Positions 42,952-51,630 of a stretch of 64,000 nucleotides of DNA are shown piece after piece (position 1 is the stretch's first letter; the number at the start of each line of letters is the position of its first letter). The notes below the pieces were generated by a model. The model was not told where the DNA came from, did not search any database, and worked only from the letters and a program-made list of their open reading frames with translations. Origin of the DNA: Streptomyces himalayensis subsp. himalayensis (GTDB lineage Bacteria; Actinomycetota; Actinomycetes; Streptomycetales; Streptomycetaceae); assembly GCF_013778455.1 (NCBI RefSeq), contig NZ_JACEHE010000010.1:202359-266358 (forward strand), read 5' to 3'. The translations under genes were made by a program, and so were the position numbers.

Positions 42952-43822
42952 GACGACCCCCGAAGAGTCCCTGCGGCCGCAGGGCCAACGTGGCGAAGAG
43001 CGCGACGTAGAACACCGTCTGCGCCCACGTCGTACTCAGCTCCAGCTGAAGCAGGCTCTGCGTCATGCCGAGAGCCATGGCCGCGATGGCCGCTCCGGGC
43101 ACGCTGCCGAGGCCGCCGACGACGATGATCGCCATCAGCGGTCCGATCCAGTGCCAGTGCAGCGACGGATAGATCGTGGTGTCCAGCGCGAGCGCCGTGC
43201 CGCCGACGGCCGCGGTGGCGAGACCGAGTCCGAATCCGTATCCGGCGATCCGGTCGGTGTCGATGCCGAGCAGCTGAGCGGCCTCGCGGTGCTGGATCGT
43301 GGCCCGCAGCGCCTGGCCGAACCTGCTGCGCTTCATCAGCAGATACAGCCCGAGCAGCGCTGCCGCCGCCATCCCGAACGCGATGAGCTTGACCACCGCG
43401 ATGCGGGCGCCGAAGAACTCCAGGCTGGCGGAGGAGTAACCGAGCCGGATGCGGCGCTGGGTGCCGGAGAAGGCGTACCCGAGGAGCCCCTCGATGACGA
43501 GGGCGATGGAGAAGGTCAGCAGCACCGACATCATGGTCAGCGTCGCCGGGCGCAGCCGCGTGAGGAGCAGCCGCTGCATGGCCACGCCGACCGCGAAGAA
43601 CAGCGGCACGGTGACGAGGAGGGTGAGAAGCGGGTCGACGCCGAGTTCCCGGTGGGCGTACCAGGCGAGATACGCGGCGAGGATCAGAAACGCGGAGTGG
43701 GCGATCATCACGACGCGCATGACGCCGAAGTACAGGGTCAGGCCGGCCGCCAGGAGGGCGTAGAGCCCTCCCAGCAGCACACCGAGGACGATGCTCTGGA
43801 AGACGAGACTCGCGGAGGGCAC
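42935..43822 (-). CDS. livH: branched-chain amino-acid-type ABC transporter permease (LivH-like)
   Basis: This 295-aa membrane protein has eight hydrophobic segments and the family opening VLGVLLGGLYALLAAGLTLYFGVM. The start is GTG at 43822, seven bases after the binding-protein stop, and a GTGGTGATG run lies just before. It forms the channel with LivM. The substrate depends on the binding protein upstream and need not be an amino acid. Confidence 0.92.
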   Translation of the reverse strand: MPSASLVFQSIVLGVLLGGLYALLAAGLTLYFGVMRVVMIAHSAFLILAAYLAWYAHRELGVDPLLTLLVTVPLFFAVGVAMQRLLLTRLRPATLTMMSVLLTFSIALVIEGLLGYAFSGTQRRIRLGYSSASLEFFGARIAVVKLIAFGMAAAALLGLYLLMKRSRFGQALRATIQHREAAQLLGIDTDRIAGYGFGLGLATAAVGGTALALDTTIYPSLHWHWIGPLMAIIVVGGLGSVPGAAIAAMALGMTQSLLQLELSTTWAQTVFYVALFATLALRPQGLFGGRLAQRF

Positions 43823-43829
43823 GCGGGCA

Positions 43830-45101
43830 TCACCACTTCGGCTTGGGGTAGACCAGGTCGGCTTCCTTCTGTGCTTCCGGAAGCACGATCTGGATCTCGC
43901 CGTCGACCCACTGCTGGATCATGTGCGCGCTCTGCGGGCGGCCCTTGTCGTCCCACTTCAGGGGTCCTACGACGGTCTCCACCTCGTTGCCGCGCAGCCA
44001 GTCGATGAGCTTCTCCTGGCATTCCGGCTCCTGCGACGCGCACTTGGCGGCCTCGACGGCCGCGGCGACTACCTGGCCCGTGGTGTAGGCGTTGGCCTCG
44101 TCCTCCTCCGGGGCCTTGCCGAACTGCTCGGTGTACTTCTCGACGAACTCCTTGTTGCTCGGGTAGTCCGCGTGCTGCGTGTATCCGGTGGGCGCGAGGA
44201 TGCCCTCGGTCTTGTTGCCGATGGCCTTGGCGAACTCCGGTTCCGTGGGGGCGGTGGAGAATGCGGCCATCTTCGGCTGGTAGTTCAGCTGCTGGAGGGC
44301 GACGATCAGGTTCACGCCGTCCTGGTACTGGGAGCCGCCCACCACCATGTCGGCCTTCGAAGCGGCGATCTTCGCGGCGATGCTGCTGAAGTCGGTGGTG
44401 TTCGGCGGGTAGACCTCGTTGGCGACGGTCTTGATGCCGCCCTTCTCCAGCTTGTCCTTGAGTCCGTACGCCGTTCCCTGGGCGAAGGGGTCGTCCATCG
44501 CGGCGTACGCCACGGACTTGGGACGCTTGTCCTCGGGCAGCGCCAGGATGTGGTCGGCGAGATGGTTGTAGTGGTCGTTCGCGACGGCCGGTGCCGCGTA
44601 GAAGAGGTTCTTGAACCCCTGGGTGAAGACTTCCGGGGCCGCACCCGCGGGCTCGACGAAGAGCATGCCGTACTCCTCCGCCACGCGGGCCGAGGGCACC
44701 ACGAGCCGGGTCGAGAACGGGCCGAAGACCAGATCCACCTGGTCCTTGCCGATCAGCTGCTCGTAGTCGGACACCACCCGGTCGGCGTTCGACTGGTCGT
44801 CCAGGATCTTCAACTCGACCTTGCGGCCGAGCAGTCCGCCCTTGTCGTTGACGATCTTCGCCCAGGCCTTGTAGCCGCGTTCCACACCCTTGCCGGGCTC
44901 CGAGAAGTCCCCGGTGAGCGGCAACGAGACACCGATGACGATCGGATCGTCGGGCGAGTCGTCCGAGCCGCCGCCGGAGCCGCAGCCGGCGGCGACCAGC
45001 GCGGCGGCGGACACGGTGGCGGCGATCCGGGCAGTACTGGCAGTTCTGGTGGTTCTGGCAGTTCTGGCAGTTCTCCTTGGCTGGTGCTTGGTTGTGCTCA
45101 T
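43830..45101 (-). CDS. ABC transporter substrate-binding lipoprotein (LivK-type)
   Basis: This 423-aa receptor has a lipobox LVAAGC at about residue 40 and a Leu/Ile/Val-binding fold starting IVIGVSLPLTGDFSEPGKG. Its start PLTGDFSEPGKGVERGY is the standard type I periplasmic-binding sequence. The N-terminal signal contains a repeated RTAR(T/S) stretch encoded by 9-bp repeats (about 45020-45090). Liv-type receptors bind amino acids, amides, urea or aromatic acids; the adjacent LacI regulator suggests a carbon source. The ATG at 45101 has AAGGGGAG 7 bases upstream. Confidence 0.9.
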   Translation of the reverse strand: MSTTKHQPRRTARTARTTRTASTARIAATVSAAALVAAGCGSGGGSDDSPDDPIVIGVSLPLTGDFSEPGKGVERGYKAWAKIVNDKGGLLGRKVELKILDDQSNADRVVSDYEQLIGKDQVDLVFGPFSTRLVVPSARVAEEYGMLFVEPAGAAPEVFTQGFKNLFYAAPAVANDHYNHLADHILALPEDKRPKSVAYAAMDDPFAQGTAYGLKDKLEKGGIKTVANEVYPPNTTDFSSIAAKIAASKADMVVGGSQYQDGVNLIVALQQLNYQPKMAAFSTAPTEPEFAKAIGNKTEGILAPTGYTQHADYPSNKEFVEKYTEQFGKAPEEDEANAYTTGQVVAAAVEAAKCASQEPECQEKLIDWLRGNEVETVVGPLKWDDKGRPQSAHMIQQWVDGEIQIVLPEAQKEADLVYPKPKW

Positions 45102-45136
45102 CGCTGGACTCCCCTTGTCCGCAGGCACTGTCCGCA

Positions 45137-45150
45137 CGAAAGCGCTTTCG
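45137..45150. promoter_or_regulatory. perfect LacI-type operator between livK and LacI gene
   Basis: CGAAAGCGCTTTCG is a 14-bp perfect palindrome with the LacI-family core AAGCGCTT, in the divergent promoter of the Liv transporter and the LacI gene. A half-copy GAGCGCTTGC follows at 45152-45161. Confidence 0.75.
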
Positions 45151-45247
45151 CGAGCGCTTGCGTACCATGTAATCCGCGTCACATGGTCTGGACAACCGTC
45201 GTGCAAGGACCAGTTTCCGAAGCCCTGTTCAGAGGCGGTGACGAAAT

Positions 45248-46282
45248 ATGCCAAGGCCCCGTTCGCGGTTACGGCTCGCCGATGTGGCCGAGCGCGCCGG
45301 CGTATCACTGACCACGGCCTCCCGGGCCCTCGCGGGACGGGACGGCGTGCGCGAGGAGGTGGCCGAGCGGGTCCGCCGCATCTCGCAGGAGCTCGGTTAT
45401 GTGGCCAATCCGCATGCCCGCACCCTGGCCGGCGGAACGGCATCGACTGTCGGTCTGATCGTCCATCAGGTCGACGACCCGTACTTCTCGGAGATCGCGG
45501 GCGGGGTCATCCAAGTGGCGGGCGAACAGAACCTGATCGTCCAGATCTGCCACTCCGGCCGCGATCCGGAGAACGAGCTGCGCCAGGTCCGCCATCTGAT
45601 CGCCCAGCGCGTGGGCGTCGTCATCATCGCGGGCTCCGGATACGTCGATCCCCGCATGGAGGCCGAGTCCAAGGCCGAACTGTCGGCCTTCCAGAACTCG
45701 GGCGGCCGGCTCACCGTGATCGGCCGTCACTTCCTCGGCGCGGACGCCGTGCGCCCCGACAACAAGGCGGGCGCCGAGACCGTCACCGGTCATCTGCTGT
45801 CGCTGGGGCACCGCCGGATCGCCGTGGCCGCGGGCGACGCCCGCCTGTCCACCGTCGCCGACCGGCTCGCCGGGGTGGCGGCCGCGCTGGAACGGGCCGG
45901 GCTGCCGGCGGCCGGGCTGCCCGTCGTACACACCGACTTCACCCGCGGCGGCGGCCGGGACGCCGCCGAGCGGATCCTGCGCGACCACCCCGGCACCACC
46001 GCGATCGTCGCACTCAACGACGCCATGGCCATCGGCGTCCTCTCCGCCCTCCGCGAGCACGGCGTACCCGTCCCCCACCGGATGTCGGTCGCCGGATTCA
46101 ACGACATCTCGATCGCGGCGGACCTGGCCCCCGGCCTGACCACCGTGCGGCTGCCCCTCGCCGAGATGGGCCGCCAGGCCCTCTGCCTGGCGCTGATGCC
46201 GCGCGCGTCCCGGCCCCGCCGGAAGTCGACGGGGCATGCGCTGGTGGTACGAGACTCCACCGGGCCTGCGCCGTCGGTGTGA
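45248..46282 (+). CDS. LacI family transcriptional regulator
   Basis: This 344-aa repressor has the N-terminal LacI helix-turn-helix at residues 8-30 (LRLADVAERAGVSLTTASRALAG) and an ANPHARTLAGG hinge-like segment before the sensor domain (TVGLIVHQVDDPYFSEIAGG). It is divergent from the Liv operon, with the palindrome 45137-45150 about 100 bases before its start, so it probably controls both. The similar core at 33027-33038 suggests it may also act on the rhamnogalacturonan genes. Confidence 0.92.
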   Translation: MPRPRSRLRLADVAERAGVSLTTASRALAGRDGVREEVAERVRRISQELGYVANPHARTLAGGTASTVGLIVHQVDDPYFSEIAGGVIQVAGEQNLIVQICHSGRDPENELRQVRHLIAQRVGVVIIAGSGYVDPRMEAESKAELSAFQNSGGRLTVIGRHFLGADAVRPDNKAGAETVTGHLLSLGHRRIAVAAGDARLSTVADRLAGVAAALERAGLPAAGLPVVHTDFTRGGGRDAAERILRDHPGTTAIVALNDAMAIGVLSALREHGVPVPHRMSVAGFNDISIAADLAPGLTTVRLPLAEMGRQALCLALMPRASRPRRKSTGHALVVRDSTGPAPSV

Positions 46283-46521
46283 GCGATCAGCCCGGCGACA
46301 CGCTTCGCCGTGCTGCCGGCGCATGATCCGCCGTGATCCGACGCGGCACCGCGGCTTCCCCATGTGAGCCCGCTCGTCGGTATCGCGTGACCTCGCCAAC
46401 CTCCCGTGTGCGGCAAATCGGAAACATGCCCATTACGGAGAAGGGACTTCTCGGCAACACCCCGTTCCTACTGTCCTCCGCACGCGCCGGGCTCACTGGC
46501 GCCGGGGAAGGAACCTGTGCC

Positions 46522-47664
46522 ATGACCAGCGAAGACAGACACAACAGAGCGAACCGCGCCGGCGCGGAGGGGATGCCGGCGCTGCGCGCCCGCTCTTCGA
46601 TCGATCGCAGGCGGTTCCTGGTCCGCGGCCTCCAGGCCGGCGGACTCGCCATGTTCGGCGGCCCGCTGCTCGCGGCCTGCGGGTCCGATTCCGGCTCCAC
46701 AGCGTCCTCGGGGTCGTCGGCCTCGGGGCCGAAGGGCTTCGGAGAGCTGACGCTGCGCCTGTCCTGGATCAAGAACGTGGAGTTCGCCGGGAGTTACATC
46801 GCGGACAGCAAGGGCTACTACACGGACGAGGGCTTCTCCAAGGCCACGCTCATCGGCGGAGGTCCCTCCGCTACCCCGATGGAGACCGACGTCGTCACCA
46901 AGAAGGCGCTCGTCGGGATCAGCGCACCCGACATCACCGGTGCCGCCATCGTCAAGGGTGCACCGCTCAAGATCATCGGTGCCCAGTACCAGAAGAACCC
47001 CTTCTGCATCATGTCGATGGCGAAGGACCCGATCACCAAGCCGGAGGACATGTACGGCAAGAAGATCGGCGTCCAGGCCAGCAACGAGTCGGTCTGGGCG
47101 GCGTTCGTGAAGGCCGCCAAGCTCGACGCGTCGAAGATCACCAAGGTGCCGGTGCAGTTCGACCCGCTGCCGCTCACCCAGGGCACGGTCGACGGCTGGT
47201 TCTCCTTCGTCACCAACGAGCCGAACGCGCTGCGCCTGAAGGGGTTCGAGGTCGAGACGTTCCTGCTCGCCGATGTCGGCTACCCGCTGGTGTCCGAGGC
47301 GTACATCGTGCGGCAGGACACCATCGACAAGCAGCGCGATCTGCTCAAGGCCTTCCTTCGCGCGGAGATCCGCGGCTGGAAGGACAGCATCGCCGACCCG
47401 GCACTCGGCGCGAAGCTCGCCGCCGAGACGTACGGCAAGGGACTCGGCCTCACGACCGAGGAGCAGACCCTCGAGTCGAAGGACCAGAACAAGCTGATCC
47501 TCACCGCGGACACCAAGAAGAACGGCCTCTTCACGGTCACGCAGGAGCTGATCGAGGAGAACATCCAGACGCTGAAGTACGGCGGCGTCGACATCACGGC
47601 GGAGAAGCTGTTCGACCTCTCGCTCCTCGAAGAGGTCTACAAGGAGGACCCGAGCCTGATCTGA
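46522..47664 (+). CDS. NMT1/THI5-like ABC transporter substrate-binding lipoprotein
   Basis: This 380-aa Tat-exported lipoprotein has DRRRFLVRGLQAGGLA, then AACGSDSGS with the lipobox cysteine. The mature domain matches NMT1/THI5-like binding proteins with LRLSWIKNVEFAGSYIADSKGYY at the start. Such proteins bind pyrimidine precursors of thiamine, riboflavin-like ligands, sulfonates or nitrate; the WIKNVEFAG opening is close to the pyrimidine-precursor (ThiY-like) type. The ATG at 46522 has AAGGAAC upstream. The 239 bases before it show no riboswitch. Confidence 0.88.
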   Translation: MTSEDRHNRANRAGAEGMPALRARSSIDRRRFLVRGLQAGGLAMFGGPLLAACGSDSGSTASSGSSASGPKGFGELTLRLSWIKNVEFAGSYIADSKGYYTDEGFSKATLIGGGPSATPMETDVVTKKALVGISAPDITGAAIVKGAPLKIIGAQYQKNPFCIMSMAKDPITKPEDMYGKKIGVQASNESVWAAFVKAAKLDASKITKVPVQFDPLPLTQGTVDGWFSFVTNEPNALRLKGFEVETFLLADVGYPLVSEAYIVRQDTIDKQRDLLKAFLRAEIRGWKDSIADPALGAKLAAETYGKGLGLTTEEQTLESKDQNKLILTADTKKNGLFTVTQELIEENIQTLKYGGVDITAEKLFDLSLLEEVYKEDPSLI

Positions 47665-47722
47665 ATCCGGCGCGCCTCACCTCTCACACCGACCAGACAC
47701 ACACAACAGAGGTCACCAACTG

Positions 47723-48580
47723 ATGAGCACCGCAGCCAAGGACGCGTCCGAAGGGACCGGCGCGCCCGATCCGGGGGAGGCCACTCCGGCGGGGACCGGC
47801 ACCGGGCTGTCCCTGCGCGGGCTGAGCAAGGAGTTCCGCCTCGGCAGGCGCCGGGTGAAAGCCCTCGACACCGTCGACCTCGACACCCGCGAAGGGCAGT
47901 TCCTCGCGCTGCTCGGGCCGTCCGGCTGCGGCAAGTCGACCGTCCTGCGGATCCTCGCCGGTCTCGACACACCGACATCGGGCACGGCGCTCGTACACGG
48001 CGAGGACCCGGAGTCCGCCCGTCGCCGGCACCACCTCGGCATCGCCTTCCAGGACAGCGCGCTGCTGCCCTGGCGCTCGGTCACCTCCAACATCCGGCTG
48101 CCGCTGGAGATCAGCGGCATGTCGGCCGACCGCTCGGTGGTCTCCGACCTCATCAAACTGGTCGGACTCGAAGGCTTCGAGAAGGCCCGCCCGGCCCAGC
48201 TCTCGGGCGGTATGCGGCAGCGCGTCGCCATCGCCCGCTCGCTCGTCGTCGACCCGAAAGTACTGCTGCTCGACGAGCCGTTCGGCGCCCTGGACGACAT
48301 GACCCGGCAGCGGCTCAACCTGGAACTGCAGCGCATTTGGCAGGCCCGGGCGGTGACGACCCTGCTGGTGACGCACTCCATCAACGAGGCGGTGCTGCTG
48401 AGCGACACCGTCGCCGTGATGTCGCCGAGGCCAGGCCGGATCGTGGAGACGGTCACCATCGACCTGCCGCGGCCGCGTACACCCGAGATGATGCGCTCGC
48501 CGGAGTTCCACGCGTACGCCGACCAGCTCTCGGAGCTGCTCTTCGGCCGCTCCGAAGCGTCCGGAACGGAGTCGCTGTGA
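47723..48580 (+). CDS. ABC transporter ATP-binding protein of the NMT1-type importer
   Basis: This 285-aa ATPase of the nitrate/sulfonate/pyrimidine class has Walker A GPSGCGKST at about residue 70, Q-loop AFQDSALLPWRSV, signature LSGGMRQRVAIARSL and Walker B LLLDEPFGALDD. It has a 28-residue Gly/Ala/Thr/Pro N-terminal extension. The stop overlaps the next start (GTGA), and GAGG lies before its ATG. Confidence 0.92.
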   Translation: MSTAAKDASEGTGAPDPGEATPAGTGTGLSLRGLSKEFRLGRRRVKALDTVDLDTREGQFLALLGPSGCGKSTVLRILAGLDTPTSGTALVHGEDPESARRRHHLGIAFQDSALLPWRSVTSNIRLPLEISGMSADRSVVSDLIKLVGLEGFEKARPAQLSGGMRQRVAIARSLVVDPKVLLLDEPFGALDDMTRQRLNLELQRIWQARAVTTLLVTHSINEAVLLSDTVAVMSPRPGRIVETVTIDLPRPRTPEMMRSPEFHAYADQLSELLFGRSEASGTESL

Positions 48581-49401
48581 GCTCGCAGACATCCGCGTAC
48601 GCGGCCGCTGGACTGCGCTGGGTGCTGCGACCGCCGTCCGCGTGGGCCGGGGGCGCGGCAGGCATCGTCTTCCTGTTGGCGGCCTGGTCCCTGCTGGCCA
48701 CGACCGTCCTGGGCACCGGTGACGGCGTCCCGACGCCCTGGGCGGTGGTGAGCAAGATCTTCCAGGACGGCTGGACCTTCTACGGCCCGCACATCGGCCA
48801 GACCGCCGACGAGGCCGTACGCGGTTACCTCCTCGGCAACGGCCTGGCGCTGGCCTGCGCGGTCCTGGTGCTGCTCGTGCCCCAACTGGAACGGCTGATC
48901 ATCCAGCTCGCCGTCGCCTCGTACTGCCTGCCCATCGTGGCCGTCGGCCCGATCCTGTCGCTCGTCCTCGACGGGGACAAGCCGATGGCGGCGATGGCCG
49001 GCCTCTCGGTCTTCTTCACCACGCTCGTCGGCGCCCTGATGGGGCTGCGCTCGGCCGACCGGGCCTCGCTCGACCTGGTGCGCGCGTACGGCGGCGGACG
49101 GTGGCAGCAGATGCGCCGCGTACGCCTCGTCGCCGCGCTGCCGAGCACACTCGCCGCACTCAAGATCGCAGCACCCGCCGCGCTGCTCGGCGCCATCATC
49201 GGGGAGTACCTCGGCCGGGTGGACAACGGCCTGGGCATCGCCATGACGATCAGTCAGCAGCAGCTCGACGTGACCCGCACCTGGGGCATCGCCCTGGTGT
49301 CGGGCGCGGTGGCAGGCGTGGGTTACGGCGCGGTCGGGCTCGTCGCCCGGTTCGCCGTGCCGTGGTCGCGCAGTACGACGGTGGAGGGCGGGGGCGTATG
49401 A
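48577..49401 (+). CDS. ABC transporter permease of the NMT1-type importer (first)
   Basis: This 274-aa permease with six membrane segments has the EAA-type loop DLVRAYGGGRWQQMRRVRLVAALPS. The start is GTG at 48577, overlapping the ATPase stop, with GGAG 5-7 bases upstream. Its partner permease follows with an ATGA overlap, so the importer has two different permeases, which differs from the single permease of the sulfonate system at 853-1803. Confidence 0.9.
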   Translation: MSSQTSAYAAAGLRWVLRPPSAWAGGAAGIVFLLAAWSLLATTVLGTGDGVPTPWAVVSKIFQDGWTFYGPHIGQTADEAVRGYLLGNGLALACAVLVLLVPQLERLIIQLAVASYCLPIVAVGPILSLVLDGDKPMAAMAGLSVFFTTLVGALMGLRSADRASLDLVRAYGGGRWQQMRRVRLVAALPSTLAALKIAAPAALLGAIIGEYLGRVDNGLGIAMTISQQQLDVTRTWGIALVSGAVAGVGYGAVGLVARFAVPWSRSTTVEGGGV

Positions 49402-50315
49402 GTACGACCGCATGGGGGAGCGCGACCGACCCTGCCGGACCGCCGCCCGCCGGGGGGACGGGCGCGGCCGGGGGGGCGGGCGCGGCACCGGACCGGGGGG
49501 ACGCGGTGCGACACCGCGCCGCCGGGGCAGCACGCCTGCTGCGCCCGCTCACCAACCTGGTCACCACTCTGGCCGCCGTCATCGCGCTGTGGATCGTCTT
49601 CCTGCAGGTCTACGACCTAGACCCGCTGGTGGCCAAGTCCCCGGCAGACGTGTGGCGTTACCTCTTCGAGGGCGCGCAGGCCGCCGAGCACCGCTCGATC
49701 GTGGCGTCCGGCCTCGGCCGCACGCTGCTCGACGCCGGCCTCGGTTTCGCGGCAGGCCTCGCGGCGGCCGCGGCGGTGGCCCTCGTCTTCGTACTCTCCC
49801 GGAGCGTCGAACAGGCACTCCTGCCCATCGCGGTCGTCGTACGATCCGTGCCGCTGGTCGCCATGACCCCGCTGATCACGCTGATCTTCGGACGTGACCT
49901 GCTGGGTACGACGGTCATCAGCGGACTCGTCGTCTTCTTCCCCGCGCTGGTCACCATGACCTTCGGCCTCAGATCCGCGTCCCGTCAGGCCGCCGACCTG
50001 TGCCGCGCGTACGGCGGCGGCGACTGGACGGTGGCCCGCAAGGTGATGCTGCCCAGCGCGGTACCGGCGTTCTTCGCCAGCGCCCGGGTCGGCGTACCGG
50101 GCGCGCTGATCGGCGCGATGCTCGCCGAGTGGCTCTCCACCGGCAAGGGCCTCGGCTACGCCATGCTGCAGGACTCCTCGACCTTCGACTACGACCATCT
50201 GTGGGCCTCGGTGGCGGTGCTCACCGCCGTGTCGGCGCTGGCCTACAACGCCATCGCGGCCGTGGAGACCCTCGCCCTCGCCCGCTTCGCTCCCGACACC
50301 CGCCCGGGCGGCTGA
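49398..50315 (+). CDS. ABC transporter permease of the NMT1-type importer (second)
   Basis: This 305-aa permease has six membrane segments and the loop DLCRAYGGGDWTVARKVMLPSAVPAFF, nearly parallel to the first permease, which indicates an old duplication. The N-terminal 45 residues are Gly/Ala/Pro-rich. The ATG at 49398 overlaps the stop of the first permease. Confidence 0.9.
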   Translation: MSTTAWGSATDPAGPPPAGGTGAAGGAGAAPDRGDAVRHRAAGAARLLRPLTNLVTTLAAVIALWIVFLQVYDLDPLVAKSPADVWRYLFEGAQAAEHRSIVASGLGRTLLDAGLGFAAGLAAAAAVALVFVLSRSVEQALLPIAVVVRSVPLVAMTPLITLIFGRDLLGTTVISGLVVFFPALVTMTFGLRSASRQAADLCRAYGGGDWTVARKVMLPSAVPAFFASARVGVPGALIGAMLAEWLSTGKGLGYAMLQDSSTFDYDHLWASVAVLTAVSALAYNAIAAVETLALARFAPDTRPGG

Positions 50316-50370
50316 GGATGAACACGGCGGGGACGGAGGGCACCACGGGGGTTGAGCTGAGGGTGCGCCG

Positions 50371-50392
50371 CCCTTACCGGGCCGGGTAAGGG
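50371..50392. terminator. terminator hairpin at the end of the DUF397 gene
   Basis: CCCTTACC (50371-50378) and GGTAAGGG (50385-50392) form a perfect 8-bp stem that includes the DUF397 stop codon, between two convergent operons. Confidence 0.55.
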
Positions 50393-50637
50393 GCGTCCGC
50401 GGCGGCGAACGCCACGAAGTCCGCCCACGCGGTGGGGGAGAGGGCGAGCTGGGGACCCTGCTTGTTCTTGGAGTCGCGGATGTGGATGGTGGTGGGGCAG
50501 GGGGCGATTTCGAGGCAGTCGCCGTCGCCGCCGCTGCTGTAGCTGGACTTGCGCCAGGAGAGGGCGGCTTCGAGGCAGTCGCCGGAATCGCCGCTGCTGT
50601 AGCTGCTCTTGAACCAGGCCAGTTCGTCAGTGCTCAT
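50374..50637 (-). CDS. DUF397 protein with duplicated core
   Basis: This 87-aa protein has the DUF397 motif twice: WFKSSYSSGDSGDCLEAA, then WRKSSYSSGGDGDCLEIA, followed by one normal C-terminal part (HIRDSKNKQGPQLALSPTAWADFVAFA). The usual gene has one copy. The ATG at 50637 overlaps the XRE regulator stop. In Streptomyces such proteins pair with the XRE regulator and modulate its activity. Confidence 0.88.
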   Translation of the reverse strand: MSTDELAWFKSSYSSGDSGDCLEAALSWRKSSYSSGGDGDCLEIAPCPTTIHIRDSKNKQGPQLALSPTAWADFVAFAAADAPYPAR

Positions 50638-51476
50638 AGCGCTCCTCGCGTCCGCTGCAACAGGCTCACGGAGTCTTCGAGGGGGAGAGCCTGCGAACGC
50701 ATCCTGGCATACCGCATCTGGAGCACGCTGATCTCTTTCGGGTCGGAGATGAACTGACCACCGCGCTGCCCCTCGTTGTATGCGAACCACTGGTTGCCCG
50801 CGGTCTCCAGCAATTGCATGGGACCGTCAAGACCGGCATGTGTCTCCCTCACCAGCGGCATGACCTGGACCTCGACGTTCCGCTGCTTAGCGACCCCAAG
50901 CACATGGTCGATTAGTTCCCGGGTGACCTCCACCCCGCCCATGCGGCGTAGGAACAGGTGCTCCTCCAAGAGGAAGCTGTACGCGGTATTCGGCCGATCC
51001 CATAGCAATCGCTGCCGTTCGGCGCGCGCTGTCCACTGGGCCTCGACCTGATCGTCGCCCAGCGGCGGCAGTTGGTTCTCGAAGAGCGTCCGCGCATACG
51101 CCTCCGTCTGCAACAGCCCTGGTACCAACCGGCATTCGTATGTGTACAGGCTGATCGCGTGCTGCTCCAGATCCGCCCATTGGCGGAACCACGACGCCAG
51201 CCCCTGCTTCCGAGTCAGATGCTTCGCCGCCTTCCGGAGCACGCCCAGGCCGTCGAGTGCCTGCTCCGCCCGCTCGACGAACTCCTTGGAGGGAAGCCGT
51301 CTGCCCTGCTCGACGGAGGCGACGAAGTGAGGTGAGTACCCCATGTCCCCGGCCAGTGCCTCCTGGGTGATGCGCGCGTTCTCGCGGAAACCCTGGAGGA
51401 CGGCGCCGAAGGTCTTGAGGCTGTCCGACGGTTCAGGTTCGCTGGTGCCGCAGTGGTCGCTGTTGCTGTCGGCCAT
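50634..51476 (-). CDS. XRE-type helix-turn-helix regulator with DUF5753 domain
   Basis: This 280-aa regulator has an N-terminal XRE helix-turn-helix at about 23-60 (FRENARITQEALAGDMGYSPHFVASVEQG) and a C-terminal DUF5753 effector domain (ISLYTYECRLVPGLLQTEAYARTL). Its operon with DUF397 and the divergent ATPase is the standard Streptomyces triad. The ATG at 51476 has GGGGGGACC upstream. Confidence 0.93.
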   Translation of the reverse strand: MADSNSDHCGTSEPEPSDSLKTFGAVLQGFRENARITQEALAGDMGYSPHFVASVEQGRRLPSKEFVERAEQALDGLGVLRKAAKHLTRKQGLASWFRQWADLEQHAISLYTYECRLVPGLLQTEAYARTLFENQLPPLGDDQVEAQWTARAERQRLLWDRPNTAYSFLLEEHLFLRRMGGVEVTRELIDHVLGVAKQRNVEVQVMPLVRETHAGLDGPMQLLETAGNQWFAYNEGQRGGQFISDPKEISVLQMRYARMRSQALPLEDSVSLLQRTRGAL

Positions 51477-51563
51477 GTCCGGGTCCCCCCGAGTGCAATG
51501 GTGTCCGCCCCGCAAAGCACCTATCGTTACAGCGAGTTACCCGTACCGTCCACCCCTCGTACC

Positions 51564-51584
51564 CGTACGCTGACTCAGCGTACG
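51564..51584. promoter_or_regulatory. 21-bp perfect palindrome in the divergent promoter
   Basis: CGTACGCTGA (51564-51573), C (51574) and TCAGCGTACG (51575-51584) form a perfect palindrome between the XRE gene and the ATPase gene. It is well placed as an operator for the XRE regulator. Confidence 0.75.
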
Positions 51585-51630
51585 AGTTGAGCGCCTGGTG
51601 AACGGGGGTGCCGGGCCCGATGGTTAAGCC

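Noticed and set aside
46283..46521. Second TPP riboswitch before the NMT1-type transporter
   Set aside because: No CTGAGA or CCTGATCC-type segments are present, so the pyrimidine-precursor assignment rests only on the protein.
47713..49533. 606-aa minus-strand frame opposite the NMT1-type ABC genes
   Set aside because: Shadow of three well-identified transporter genes.
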